The notes beneath the pieces were generated by a model, which worked only from the letters and a program-made list of their open reading frames with translations, searched no databases and was not told the DNA's origin. A program made the translations under genes and the position numbers. Positions 35,144-43,770 of a stretch of DNA of 64,000 bases are shown piece by piece. The stretch is taken from contig CAKTPV010000001.1 in assembly GCA_934591815.1 (NCBI GenBank), positions 1 through 64,000 of the forward strand, written 5' to 3'. This DNA comes from an uncultured Oscillospiraceae bacterium. Its GTDB lineage: Bacteria; Bacillota; Clostridia; Oscillospirales; Oscillospiraceae. Each line of letters begins with the position of its first letter. Position 1 is the stretch's first letter.

Positions 35144-35836
35144 ATGTATACCATTCTGGTCTGTGATGACGAACGGGATATCGTTTCGGCGCTGGAGATC
35201 TACCTGACGGCGGAGGGCTACCGCGTCCTGAAGGCGTATAACGGCAAGGAGGCGCTGTCCGTCGCCGCGCGGGAGGACGTGCATCTCATCCTCATGGATA
35301 TCATGATGCCGGTGATGGACGGTCTCACCGCCATGGCCCAGCTGCGGCAGGCCAGCAATGTGCCGGTGATCCTGCTGACCGCCAAGAGCGAGGACACCGA
35401 CAAGGTGCTGGGCCTGAACGTAGGCGCGGACGACTATATCACCAAGCCCTTCAACCCGGTGGAGCTGCTGGCGCGGGTGCGCTCCCAGCTGCGGCGGTAT
35501 TTGCAGCTGGGCGGCGGTACGGTGCAGCCCAGCACGCTGGTCATCGGCGGTATCCGGCTGGACGACAACGCCAAGACCGTCACCGTGGACGGTGAAAATG
35601 CCGCACTGACCCCCAAGGAGTATGACATTCTGCGCTTTCTCATGCAGAACGCGGGCACCGTGTTCTCCCCCAGCGAGATCTACCGCCGGGTGTGGGACGA
35701 CGTGCCCCTCAACGCCGCAGGCGCCATTGCCGTCCACATCCGGCACCTGCGGGAAAAAATCGAGATCAATCCGTCTGAGCCCCGGTACATCAAGGTGGTC
35801 TGGGGTAAGGGCTATAAAATGGAGGGCAGCAAGTGA
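35144..35836 (+). CDS. OmpR/PhoB-family response regulator
   Basis: 230 residues from ATG 35144. The receiver has the acidic pair CDDE, the acceptor Asp in LILMDIMMP, the Thr in LLTAKSED and the Lys in TKPFNP. The winged-helix domain has LTPKEYDILRFL and VWGKGYKME. Similar proteins include VanR-type regulators of cell-envelope genes. It overlaps the kinase start by 4 bp. Confidence 0.93.
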   Translation: MYTILVCDDERDIVSALEIYLTAEGYRVLKAYNGKEALSVAAREDVHLILMDIMMPVMDGLTAMAQLRQASNVPVILLTAKSEDTDKVLGLNVGADDYITKPFNPVELLARVRSQLRRYLQLGGGTVQPSTLVIGGIRLDDNAKTVTVDGENAALTPKEYDILRFLMQNAGTVFSPSEIYRRVWDDVPLNAAGAIAVHIRHLREKIEINPSEPRYIKVVWGKGYKMEGSK

Positions 35837-37788
35837 AAAGCTGGTTGGGTAAAATGTGGGCAAAGGCCGCCGCCTTTACGCTGACGCTGGTGTTGGGCGG
35901 TCTGACCGTGCTGGGCGGCGCCGGCATCGGCGTGCTGGTCAGCTACGGCGTCTTTCTGGACGACGGCGCGTTCCTGCGGCAGACCCTGTATCAGGAGCAG
36001 TGCTATGACAGTCTCAGCATGGCCAACGACTATCTCTGCGCCCAGCTGGACAGTGTGGGACTGCTGGACAGGTCGTACTACTTTGTCAATACGGATGCGG
36101 CCGCCACCGCCGCCGACTATAACGCGGAGGCCGCCCAGCAGCTTCTGTCGGAGCTGCCCCGTCTGTTTGCCGACGCATTCTCCCGGGAGCTCTCCTCCTG
36201 CCAGCTTGTTGTGTCCGACCCGGACACCGGCGAGACGTATCTGTCCAACTTCGACCTGACGGAGAGCGATAAGCTGCTGTATGACACACAGGAGCTGTAT
36301 GTCTACCACCTGTCGGAGAGCACGGGCTTCACCACCGTGCAGGTCGCCATCACCGCCACCCTGCTGGAGAAAAGCGGCCAGGCCCCCAGCTACTCCTATC
36401 TGGTCTGCTCGTGGCTGCTGGCCCACACCGGGCTGGCCATCTTCCTCACGGTGCTGTGCGGCCTCCTGACGCTGTTTTGCTTCTGCTTCTCCATGGCATC
36501 CGCCGGACACTGGCAGAACCACGAGGGCATCCACCTGACGTGGCTGGACAAGATCCCCACCGACGTGTGGATCATCGCGCTGCTAAGCGCCTTCTTCATC
36601 GGATGGAACACCTTCTATTCGGGATTGGGGCAGGTCCTTTTCTGTGCAGCGCTGATACCGGTCATACTGCTGTTCCTGTGCGTCTTTGCCGCCCAGTGCA
36701 AGGCCGGCACCGTCATCCGCGGCTCCCTGACCGCCCGGGTACTGCGGCTGCTGTGGCACATCCTACGGAGCGTGACCCTGTGGCTGTGGCGCATCGTCAC
36801 CGGCATCCCGCTGGTGTGGAAAACGGCGCTGGTGGGGCTGGGTCTGGCGCTGCTGGAGATCGGACTGTATCAGATGAATTACTACGGAGAGTATTTTCTG
36901 GTGCTGAAGCTCGTGGAGCTGCTGGCGGTGCTGGCCATCGCCCTGAACCTGCGGACGCTGGAGAAAAACGGCAAGCAGCTGTCGGAGGGTGACCTGTCCA
37001 CGCCGGTGGACACCAGGCGGCTGTTCGGTGCCTTCCGGCGGTACGGGCAGGCCATGAACCGGCTGCAAAGCGGCATGGAGAGTGCCGTGCAGGAGCAGAT
37101 GCGCGCCGAGCGGATGAAAACCGAGCTGATCACCAACGTGTCCCACGACATCAAGACGCCGCTGACATCCATCGTCAACTACGTGGATCTGCTGAAAAAG
37201 GAGGACATCCCCTCCCCCGCCGCCCGGGAGTATATCACCGTGCTGGACCGGCAGAGCAAGCGGCTGAAAAAGCTGACGGAGGATCTGGTGGAGGCGTCCA
37301 AGGCGTCCTCCGGCGCGCTGCCGGTGGATCTGCAGCCCACGGATGTGAGCGTGCTGTTCAGCCAGATCACCGGCGAGTATCAGGACCGGCTGGCGGACTG
37401 CCATCTGACGCTGGTGACCCAGCCGCCGGCGGGGCAGCCCGTGGTGCTGGCCGACAGCAAGCTGCTCAGCCGGGTCATGGACAATCTGGTGTCCAATATC
37501 TGCAAATACGCCATGCCGGAGACGCGGGTCTATGTGTCCGGCGTCACGGCAGACGGGCAGATGACCATGAGCTTCAAGAATGTATCCCGGGCGGAGCTGA
37601 ACATCTCCCCCGAAGAGCTGATGGAGCGCTTTGTACGGGGGGACACCTCCCGCCACACGGAGGGCAGCGGGCTGGGGCTTTCCATTGCGCGGAGCCTTGT
37701 GCAGCTGATGGGCGGCACGTTCCGGCTGTCCATCGATGCGGATCTGTTCCGGGCGGATGTGACGCTGCCGCTGGTGCCGCCGGGCTGA
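35833..37788 (+). CDS. sensor histidine kinase with multiple transmembrane helices
   Basis: 651 residues starting at GTG 35833, overlapping the regulator stop (GTGA). An N-terminal helix, an extracytoplasmic about 150-residue loop and several further helices (around 200-380) precede the catalytic core. The H box is SHDIKTPLTSIVNY (phospho-His about 440), the N box DNLVSNICKYA, and the G box GSGLGLSIARSL. It phosphorylates the adjacent regulator. The signal is unknown; the pilin genes and the glycosyltransferase nearby suggest an envelope role. Confidence 0.92.
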   Translation: MKSWLGKMWAKAAAFTLTLVLGGLTVLGGAGIGVLVSYGVFLDDGAFLRQTLYQEQCYDSLSMANDYLCAQLDSVGLLDRSYYFVNTDAAATAADYNAEAAQQLLSELPRLFADAFSRELSSCQLVVSDPDTGETYLSNFDLTESDKLLYDTQELYVYHLSESTGFTTVQVAITATLLEKSGQAPSYSYLVCSWLLAHTGLAIFLTVLCGLLTLFCFCFSMASAGHWQNHEGIHLTWLDKIPTDVWIIALLSAFFIGWNTFYSGLGQVLFCAALIPVILLFLCVFAAQCKAGTVIRGSLTARVLRLLWHILRSVTLWLWRIVTGIPLVWKTALVGLGLALLEIGLYQMNYYGEYFLVLKLVELLAVLAIALNLRTLEKNGKQLSEGDLSTPVDTRRLFGAFRRYGQAMNRLQSGMESAVQEQMRAERMKTELITNVSHDIKTPLTSIVNYVDLLKKEDIPSPAAREYITVLDRQSKRLKKLTEDLVEASKASSGALPVDLQPTDVSVLFSQITGEYQDRLADCHLTLVTQPPAGQPVVLADSKLLSRVMDNLVSNICKYAMPETRVYVSGVTADGQMTMSFKNVSRAELNISPEELMERFVRGDTSRHTEGSGLGLSIARSLVQLMGGTFRLSIDADLFRADVTLPLVPPG

Positions 37789-37814
37789 CCGGACAGGCGG
37801 ATGAAATAGGCAAA

Positions 37815-37857
37815 TCGCAGCGAGGCGCAGAAAATCTGCGCCTCGCTGTTGCTTTTT
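37815..37857 (+). terminator. terminator of the two-component operon
   Basis: CAGCGAGGCGCAG pairs with CTGCGCCTCGCTG, followed by a T5 run. Confidence 0.85.
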
Positions 37858-37976
37858 CCGCCGCGTCATGGTAGGATAGGTAGGTATTATTTAGGTATCT
37901 CTCATGATTCTTGGCCATATGCGGAGCGAGCTTTCGCCCTCCACATCGCCGTGGTATCATGGCAGAAATTGAATAT

Positions 37977-38014
37977 CCGGGTATAGCGAAGTTGGTATCG
38001 CGCTTGATTTGGGA
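37977..38014 (+). pseudogene. tRNA-Pro 5' half, older copy
   Basis: Acceptor CCGGGTA, TA, D arm GCGA-AGTTGGTA-TCGC, and anticodon 5' strand CTTGA with loop TTTGGGA. No matching 3' half lies in the window: the anticodon strand cannot pair with the 3' half at 63905, although the acceptor could. Confidence 0.65.
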
Positions 38015-38200
38015 GTGCCGTGGCGGTATCCGGGACGGGGCATTGTGAAACGCCGCAAAGCCTTGCAACACCTGCGTTTGCTGGATTTTCCCCGATTGCC
38101 GAAAGCGGCACAAAAGCGGCTTTGACCACATAAATGACCACAGACAGAAAAAACTTTATTTTTACCCCTCGCCGTGGTATCATGGCAGAAAAATGAATAT

Positions 38201-38238
38201 CCGGGTGTAGCGAAGTTGGTATCGCGCCTGGTTTGGGA
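38201..38238 (+). pseudogene. tRNA-Pro(UGG) 5' half, left half of the split tRNA gene (attL)
   Basis: Acceptor CCGGGTG, TA, D arm GCGA-AGTTGGTA-TCGC, G, anticodon strand CCTGG, loop TTTGGGA. It pairs throughout with the 3' half at 63897-63942 to make a 76-nt tRNA. GTTTGGGA at 38231-38238 is the shared 8-bp core. Confidence 0.8.
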
Positions 38239-38391
38239 GCGGGCCGCTCCCCCTTCGAGCCGGAAAACGCTATGTCCGCAATCCCTTGATACGCCTGCGA
38301 TACAGGCACTTCCCCCGCAAGCCGAGGTGGTCAAAAAATTGCCGTGACCACATGTTTGACCACATCTGGCGCAAAACTCAATAACCTAAAT

Positions 38392-38467
38392 CCGGGATTA
38401 GCGCAGTTGGTAGCGCGGGTGGTTTGGGACCATCAGGCCGGGAGTTCGAGTCTCCCATCTCGGACCA
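38392..38467 (+). tRNA. tRNA-Pro (anticodon TGG), intact, inside the island
   Basis: 76 nt with acceptor CCGGGAT/ATCTCGG, D arm GCGC/GCGC, anticodon stem GGTGG/CCATC with loop TTTGGGA, T arm GGGAG-TTCGAGT-CTCCC, discriminator A and encoded CCA. It lies 154 bp inside the left end of the island and could replace the host gene split by integration. Confidence 0.95.
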
Positions 38468-38469
38468 CA

Positions 38470-38500
38470 GCCCCCTGAAATCGAACGATTTCAGGGGGCC
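38470..38500 (+). terminator. terminator of tRNA-Pro
   Basis: CCCCCTGAAATCG/CGATTTCAGGGGG. A near-identical hairpin follows the orphan 3' half at 63946-63977. Confidence 0.8.
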
Positions 38501-38534
38501 GTTTTCTTATTTAAGTACGCATTTCTTTGAACAG

Positions 38535-39851
38535 TTAAAATATTATTGCTCTTTTGAATTCTTGTTCGCAGATTTTCATTCTCGCGGAAAATTCAGCGTA
38601 ATTTAGCGCATCCACAGGAATTTTCAAGCCGCGCTTGGTAAGGCTGATGTCGTCACGCGGCATAACATTTTTCTCATAGGTAGAACCGCAATTCATCCGC
38701 AATTTCAAATCGGCAGAGCCTTCTGCTTCTGGATAGAGATAATAGCCAGTCTTCGCATCAAAGCGGAACATATAGGCAAGTACCTGTAAATAATCTCGAT
38801 TGCCGATGTTATCAACGGGCTTGTACTTGGCATCCGCAATAATCCGCGTTTCGCTGTTCCGGCTGATGAAATCCGGATATATCAGTCCCACATTCCCGTC
38901 AAACAGTCTCTGTGCGCCCGCGCCGTTCTTGTTCATCGGGTGATAGAAAGTTTCTTTGATGAGCGAGTTGATATACTCCTCCCACAGCCATGCACCGTCA
39001 AACAAAATGCCGTATATCTGCCTCGCCCCTGTGCCGATTTGGTGTTTCTGGTGTTGAAGGATCAGGAGGCACAGCCTCTGCAATGCGAGATACTCACGGA
39101 AATAGGCATGGCGGACAGTATTCTTCTTATTCTGCTCAATGATTTTCTGTCGATCATACGGCTCATATCCCGGCGTTGCATCTACAACGAGTTTTACCTC
39201 ATCTTTTACTTTGACAAGCAGGTTGTTCCCATAAGGCTTTCTCTTAACAAACTCTATGGTATGCCGTACCAACTCCATTAGACAGTTGTCATAAGAAAAC
39301 TCACGCTGGCTGTATGCAACATTTCCAACAAACGGAGTGTTCTTCTCTATATGCCTTGCAACATCAATCGTACCCTTTATGTTCCCGTTATTGTACCTAT
39401 ATCGGATATACTTCTTGAATAAGCCCTTCCGCATAGCGGTCTTGAGGTAGTACGGGAACAGGAACAGCAAAAAATTGAACAGCCGATTATCTTGATTGGA
39501 ATCAGACTCTAAATCAACAACATTCGGGAAGTCCAGAACCTTGTCCAAAAGATACTGGAAAAAGAAATCTTCACCCTCTCCGCAAAAACGAGACTCGATT
39601 ATTAGCCGCTCATCACCGCAACCAAGAAAGCCCATCACATTACTCGCGCGGTAGGTATCATTGACGCTTTGAAGGATCATCTGATCTCGCGAAATATCCC
39701 CTGCGTCCTTTACGGTTTCGGGAAATACGAATATACCTTCGCGCTCAAGCTGTCCCAATGTTTTATCTGCAATTTTACCTGTCAGCTTCGCTACTTGAGA
39801 AAAAGCATCTTTTTTCTGCTGGGAGTTATCCTTGATCCTGAGCAGCTTCAT
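38535..39851 (-). CDS. mcrC: McrC-like restriction nuclease subunit
   Basis: 438 residues. ATG 39851 is chosen because AGAGGTG lies 7 bp upstream; GTG/ATG at 39860/39857 overlap that site. The C-terminal PD-(D/E)xK nuclease core is visible as YPDFISRNS (Asp about 327) and IIADAKYKP (Asp 340, Lys 342). McrC pairs with the McrB NTPase to cut modified DNA. The start overlaps the end of mcrB by 26 bp. It is the left-most cargo gene of the island, next to the intact tRNA-Pro. Confidence 0.88.
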   Translation of the reverse strand: MKLLRIKDNSQQKKDAFSQVAKLTGKIADKTLGQLEREGIFVFPETVKDAGDISRDQMILQSVNDTYRASNVMGFLGCGDERLIIESRFCGEGEDFFFQYLLDKVLDFPNVVDLESDSNQDNRLFNFLLFLFPYYLKTAMRKGLFKKYIRYRYNNGNIKGTIDVARHIEKNTPFVGNVAYSQREFSYDNCLMELVRHTIEFVKRKPYGNNLLVKVKDEVKLVVDATPGYEPYDRQKIIEQNKKNTVRHAYFREYLALQRLCLLILQHQKHQIGTGARQIYGILFDGAWLWEEYINSLIKETFYHPMNKNGAGAQRLFDGNVGLIYPDFISRNSETRIIADAKYKPVDNIGNRDYLQVLAYMFRFDAKTGYYLYPEAEGSADLKLRMNCGSTYEKNVMPRDDISLTKRGLKIPVDALNYAEFSARMKICEQEFKRAIIF

Positions 39852-41919
39852 TCTCATCACCTCTGGCGGGTTTCTGATAGCCGTATGCCCTCGCGAACCG
39901 CTTCATGATCCCCTCCTCATCGTACATCCCCTGAATGTACTCCTGCAGGAGCGGCTGCAGGTAATCTGTCCAAAGCTGGTCAAAATCAAGCGTTCTCAAC
40001 TTCGCAAAATAGGCTGCGCCAATCTGATAATTTTCGTTCAGATCCTCAACCTCGGCGATTGCCTTATTGAGCTCACTCATTCTTCTGATTGCTTCAGACC
40101 TACGATCTTCGTCCTCTATCGACTCATTAATTGCTTCGAGATGTTTATCCGCTTTAAGCTCCACAAAGCGGAAGCGGCGGCGCATGGCAAAGTCAAAGCT
40201 ATCCACAGAGCGGTCGATATCATTCATGGTGCCGATAATATATACATTTTCAGGAATATAGAATTTTTCATCGGGATCGGAGTGCAGATTAGAATATTGG
40301 GTCGAGATTTCTCCAGCTTTACCGCGATAACCGGGATCTATGGCAAAGAACAGTTCTCCGAAAATCTTTGATATCTCGCCGCGGTTGATTTCATCTATGA
40401 TGAATATGTATTTCTTCAGTTCTGCCTGTTTTGTTTTTTCCTTTGACGTTGTGAATTTCTTTGCTTGGATGGCTTTGTAGATGGCAAAGTCATAGGAGTA
40501 TCCCTGCGTTGCAAACGTTTTGCCAAAAAAGGTTGTAATATCCTTTATTCTCCCGAACTTCTGCCCGGATTCCAACATCCTTCTCACTTCATCCAAATTC
40601 AGAGCAATCCTGTTGACAGTTGCATTTCCGGGGATGGATATGTTGATGTGTTTGTCATCCACACCGGTGATGGTAAATTCATTTCCGTTGATTGTCTTAA
40701 ATGTATCAACGCCAAACTCAATATCAGAGAAAAACTCCTCCATGGACTCCTGAACCGTGACCTCTTTTTCCACGTCTTCTCTGGTTTTTTGTGAGTCCTC
40801 ATAGTTCTTTCTGGCGCGGGCGACAAACTTCTTAAAAATGCCGTCCTGCAATTCAAAGCCCATCGTCCCGTCATCGTTGACCTTTGGTCTCAGGCCCTCA
40901 ACAAAATCAGAGTAATCATAACTCGGATGAAACTGGACAAACTCTATCTGTTTTTTCTGCTCGTCAGTAAGGAGCGTATAGTCTTTAAAGTACCCATCGC
41001 TGACGATATCCGCAGCGATCTCCTTGGCAAGATAGGATTTACCGGTACCGGGCGCTCCTCTGAAAATCAGATTTTTTGATTTGATCAGCATAGAAGAGAA
41101 TTCATTCAGATACTTTTTAGCCCTCTGATCAAGATTTATCTGGGCAGTCGGTTCCGCCGCTGCGGTTTCCTTCTCATCTTTTTCGCGGTACACAAGGACG
41201 AATTGATCCCCCGGTTCGCCAAAACGCTTCAAGCATTCCTGCACAAAGACAACCGTAGTAAAGATATTCCAGCTGTAGATCACAAATTGGCGGCCGTTAT
41301 CATAACTATATGTCAGGTATTCTATCGTGTTGCGGTGTTTTTTGAATTCATCCACACTCGTATAGATACCTCTGATTATGTCGCTGTCCGGATTATATTT
41401 ACAGACAGGAAAGTTCTCCTTATCCTCAACCGACAATGTGGCAAGCTGCTTCTCAAAAACCTGGCAGGCAATGCGCGGCAGAGTCTGATTTGTGTTTCTT
41501 CTTTCGCCTTTGTTATAGGCACGCCTGATTATATCCCCATTCGCTCTTTGGAAATAGGCATCCAAAGGCTTATAGTTATCACCGAGGCTCAGATTATCCA
41601 TTGTAAAACGTTCATCTGTTGACTCGACACTTTCGGCAGTAATGGCAAGTTCAAACTTCTCCTGCTGCTTAGTCTCGATGGTAAATCCCTGCCCCTCCAA
41701 ATAGTTTTTCGCTTCAACAGCATTAAATCCAGTTGTTGAAATATCTGTACCGTTTGCCAAATGGTCAGCAACAGCCACCACATACTTCGGCGGATATTTT
41801 TTCCCGTCCCCAGACACAAGTGCATATTTTACGCTTGCATTATGGTCGGGAACTCCCTTCTCGTCGATGAATTTCAGAGCATCAATAATATTCTGCTTTT
41901 TCAGCTTCGGTATAGCCAT
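39826..41919 (-). CDS. mcrB: McrB-like AAA+ NTPase of a modification-dependent restriction system
   Basis: 697 residues from ATG 41919 (GGAGGTG upstream). The AAA+ core has Walker A GAPGTGKS (288-295), Walker B IIDEINR (507-513), TMNDIDRS (564-571, the McrB-type sensor) and arginines RRRF. A separate about 90-residue head at the N-terminus (KKYPPKYVVAVA, then AVEAKNYLEGQGF) resembles heads of McrA/McrB-type restriction proteins and probably reads a DNA modification. A small beta-rich insertion (about 400-470) interrupts the AAA core. The modification recognised cannot be predicted. Confidence 0.88.
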   Translation of the reverse strand: MAIPKLKKQNIIDALKFIDEKGVPDHNASVKYALVSGDGKKYPPKYVVAVADHLANGTDISTTGFNAVEAKNYLEGQGFTIETKQQEKFELAITAESVESTDERFTMDNLSLGDNYKPLDAYFQRANGDIIRRAYNKGERRNTNQTLPRIACQVFEKQLATLSVEDKENFPVCKYNPDSDIIRGIYTSVDEFKKHRNTIEYLTYSYDNGRQFVIYSWNIFTTVVFVQECLKRFGEPGDQFVLVYREKDEKETAAAEPTAQINLDQRAKKYLNEFSSMLIKSKNLIFRGAPGTGKSYLAKEIAADIVSDGYFKDYTLLTDEQKKQIEFVQFHPSYDYSDFVEGLRPKVNDDGTMGFELQDGIFKKFVARARKNYEDSQKTREDVEKEVTVQESMEEFFSDIEFGVDTFKTINGNEFTITGVDDKHINISIPGNATVNRIALNLDEVRRMLESGQKFGRIKDITTFFGKTFATQGYSYDFAIYKAIQAKKFTTSKEKTKQAELKKYIFIIDEINRGEISKIFGELFFAIDPGYRGKAGEISTQYSNLHSDPDEKFYIPENVYIIGTMNDIDRSVDSFDFAMRRRFRFVELKADKHLEAINESIEDEDRRSEAIRRMSELNKAIAEVEDLNENYQIGAAYFAKLRTLDFDQLWTDYLQPLLQEYIQGMYDEEGIMKRFARAYGYQKPARGDENEAAQDQG

Positions 41920-42129
41920 GCTGCACCTCCGATATTTCAAGTTCATTTATGGCTCACGATAGAAGCGTTCGTCAAATGCCTGCTGGATGATGTGGTAGTT
42001 TTCTGCCGTGAGGCCGCACACAACATAGTACCATCGATTTTAGCAAAAGACAAGAATTCGCATTACGCATACGCAATACTGTCATAGAATTATTTTAGTT
42101 TTTTACATATTTCATCTATATCAAAACAG

Positions 42130-42175
42130 GAAAAACAGAGGCAAGGATTCCAATCAATCCTCTTCGCCTCTGTTC
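42130..42175 (-). terminator. terminator of the recombinase pair
   Basis: AACAGAGGC/GCCTCTGTT with inner AGGATT/AATCCT, just 3' of the integrase stop at 42193. The rest of 41920-42129 has no gene I can support. Confidence 0.65.
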
Positions 42176-42192
42176 TTGCATTTCCGTGATTT

Positions 42193-43770
42193 CTATTTTC
42201 TCCCCAGCATTGCCGCTACCACCCCATAATGTTTCTTCACCGTATTTCTTGCAAGCCCGGTTCGTTTGGCAAGGGTCGAGAACTCTGTGACCTCCGGGTG
42301 GAGGCGCATATAGTCCCACAGCTTGCGCTGTTTCTTGGTCAACTTTTCCGGCGGGGCGATGCCCGCAAGTTGCTCCTTGAGATTTTTGCGCTCCTCGTTC
42401 ATCTCCGTGATCAGCGCCTTGAGCTTTTCCTCGCACTCCTTGCGGGTATGGGCGTAGACGTTGCGGGAATGTTGCGTCCCGTCCGGCCATATAGGAGAAT
42501 AGCGTCCCTCAAACAGGTGGTCATTGAGTTCGCTGACGCAGCCGGTGCCTGGTTTCCTTTTCTTCCCCACATAGGGCTGGAAGTCCACGATGCCTTTCTG
42601 CTCCAGCTCCGCTTCTTCCTGCGGCTCTGCCTTGCCGATGCTCCGGTCGATGCTGGCGGCGGCTGCACGCTGCATATCGCCGGTGATGTGGGTGTAGATA
42701 TCCAGCGTTGTCACCGCCGACACATGGCCCAGCATGGCGGAGAGGGTCTTTACGTCCATGCCGTTCTCCAGTGCCAGCGTCGCGAAGGTGTGCCGCAGAT
42801 CATGAAATCTGACACGCTTGCAGTCTGCCCGCTCCAGTATCGTCTGAAGCCGTCTGCGCGCCACGCCGGGCGTGATCGGTCGGTCCGCCTTCACCGGGGA
42901 CGGAAACATCCAGCGGGAATCCACCTTCTTGCGATATTCCCGCAACACGGCCAGCACCGCAGGTGGCAGCACCAGCTTTCGGACAGATGCCTTGGTTTTG
43001 GGCGGGATGATCTGCAATTCGCCGTTTACCGTGTACGCCTGCTTGTTGACGGTCAGCACGCCGGTTTCAAAGTTCAGATCCTCCCATTGAAGCGCTATCA
43101 ATTCACCCCGCCGCAGGCCGGTGCAGAGATCCAGCAGGAACAGCTCGTAGTACCCGTCCGCCTGCGCCTGAATGAGAAATTTCTGCAATTCCTCCCGATC
43201 CAGCACCTGCATTTCCTTTGCTTTTTTCGGCGGTAGCTTGCAGCCGATGGCCGGGTTTGTATGGAGCAGGTCATCCCGCACGGCCCGTTCCAAGGCGGAG
43301 CGGCAGACCGCGTGGCACATCCGCACCATGCGGTCGGAAAGGCCCGCGCCGTATTGCTCCGTCAGACGCTTGCGGCCGTTCTTTTTCAGCCGCCCGTAGA
43401 ACTGCTGCAAATCATTCTGCGACAATTTGTTCAGCGGGATCTTCCCGATCTCCGGCAGGACATGGTTGTAAATGACGTTTTCGTAGTTGTTCTGTGTGGA
43501 GGCGCGGAGCGTCGGCTTGCTGTGGTTTTCGTACCAGTAGCACAGCCAGTCCCCGAACAGCATATCCGACTTAACTTTTCGGTCATTTCGCCCCACCATG
43601 CTTTCGGTGAGCTGCCGTAGCTTCTCCTGACATTCCCGCTTTGTTTTGGCGAGAACATTCTTCGTTTTGGGAAGGCCGCTGTCATCATAGCCGATGACAA
43701 CGCGGCCCTCCCACCGGCCGTCGCCGCGCTGTCTTACGGTGCCGGTTCCGCTTTTCCGTTTCTTTGCCAA
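42193..43770 (-). CDS. tyrosine recombinase with C-terminal extension
   Basis: 525 residues from TTG 43770, 8 bp after AAGGAG. Upstream in-frame sequence overlaps the other recombinase in a different frame and is rejected. An N-terminal arm-binding domain (TGTVRQRGDGRWEGR) and SAM-like core-binding domain precede the catalytic domain with Arg (CTGLRRGE), HDLRHTFA, GH (MLGHVS) and Tyr (LDIYTHI). Beyond the normal end there are about 130 extra residues: a second arm-like stretch (NVYAHTRKECEEKLKALI) and a helix-turn-helix-like tail (STLAKRTGLARNTVKKHY). Its start overlaps the paired recombinase by 37 bp. Confidence 0.88.
   Translation of the reverse strand: MAKKRKSGTGTVRQRGDGRWEGRVVIGYDDSGLPKTKNVLAKTKRECQEKLRQLTESMVGRNDRKVKSDMLFGDWLCYWYENHSKPTLRASTQNNYENVIYNHVLPEIGKIPLNKLSQNDLQQFYGRLKKNGRKRLTEQYGAGLSDRMVRMCHAVCRSALERAVRDDLLHTNPAIGCKLPPKKAKEMQVLDREELQKFLIQAQADGYYELFLLDLCTGLRRGELIALQWEDLNFETGVLTVNKQAYTVNGELQIIPPKTKASVRKLVLPPAVLAVLREYRKKVDSRWMFPSPVKADRPITPGVARRRLQTILERADCKRVRFHDLRHTFATLALENGMDVKTLSAMLGHVSAVTTLDIYTHITGDMQRAAAASIDRSIGKAEPQEEAELEQKGIVDFQPYVGKKRKPGTGCVSELNDHLFEGRYSPIWPDGTQHSRNVYAHTRKECEEKLKALITEMNEERKNLKEQLAGIAPPEKLTKKQRKLWDYMRLHPEVTEFSTLAKRTGLARNTVKKHYGVVAAMLGRK

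Larger units (their letters stand above)
37946..38238 (+). repeat. tandem 223-bp unit carrying tRNA-Pro 5' halves
   Basis: Two near-identical stretches about 70 bp long begin at 37946 and 38169 (TCGCCGTGGTATCATGGCAG in both). Each ends in a tRNA-Pro-like 5' half that stops at the anticodon loop TTTGGGA (37977-38014 and 38201-38238). Sequence after each loop is unrelated to tRNA, but both later carry a GACCACA-n-TGACCACA motif (38119-38137 and 38346-38364). Frames of 120-135 codons here are products of the repeat. Confidence 0.75.

Noticed and set aside
37902..38334. Minus-strand ORFs of 125-135 residues near the tRNA-Pro cluster
   Set aside because: They are translations of the tandem tRNA-half repeats, with the same peptide appearing twice in different frames.
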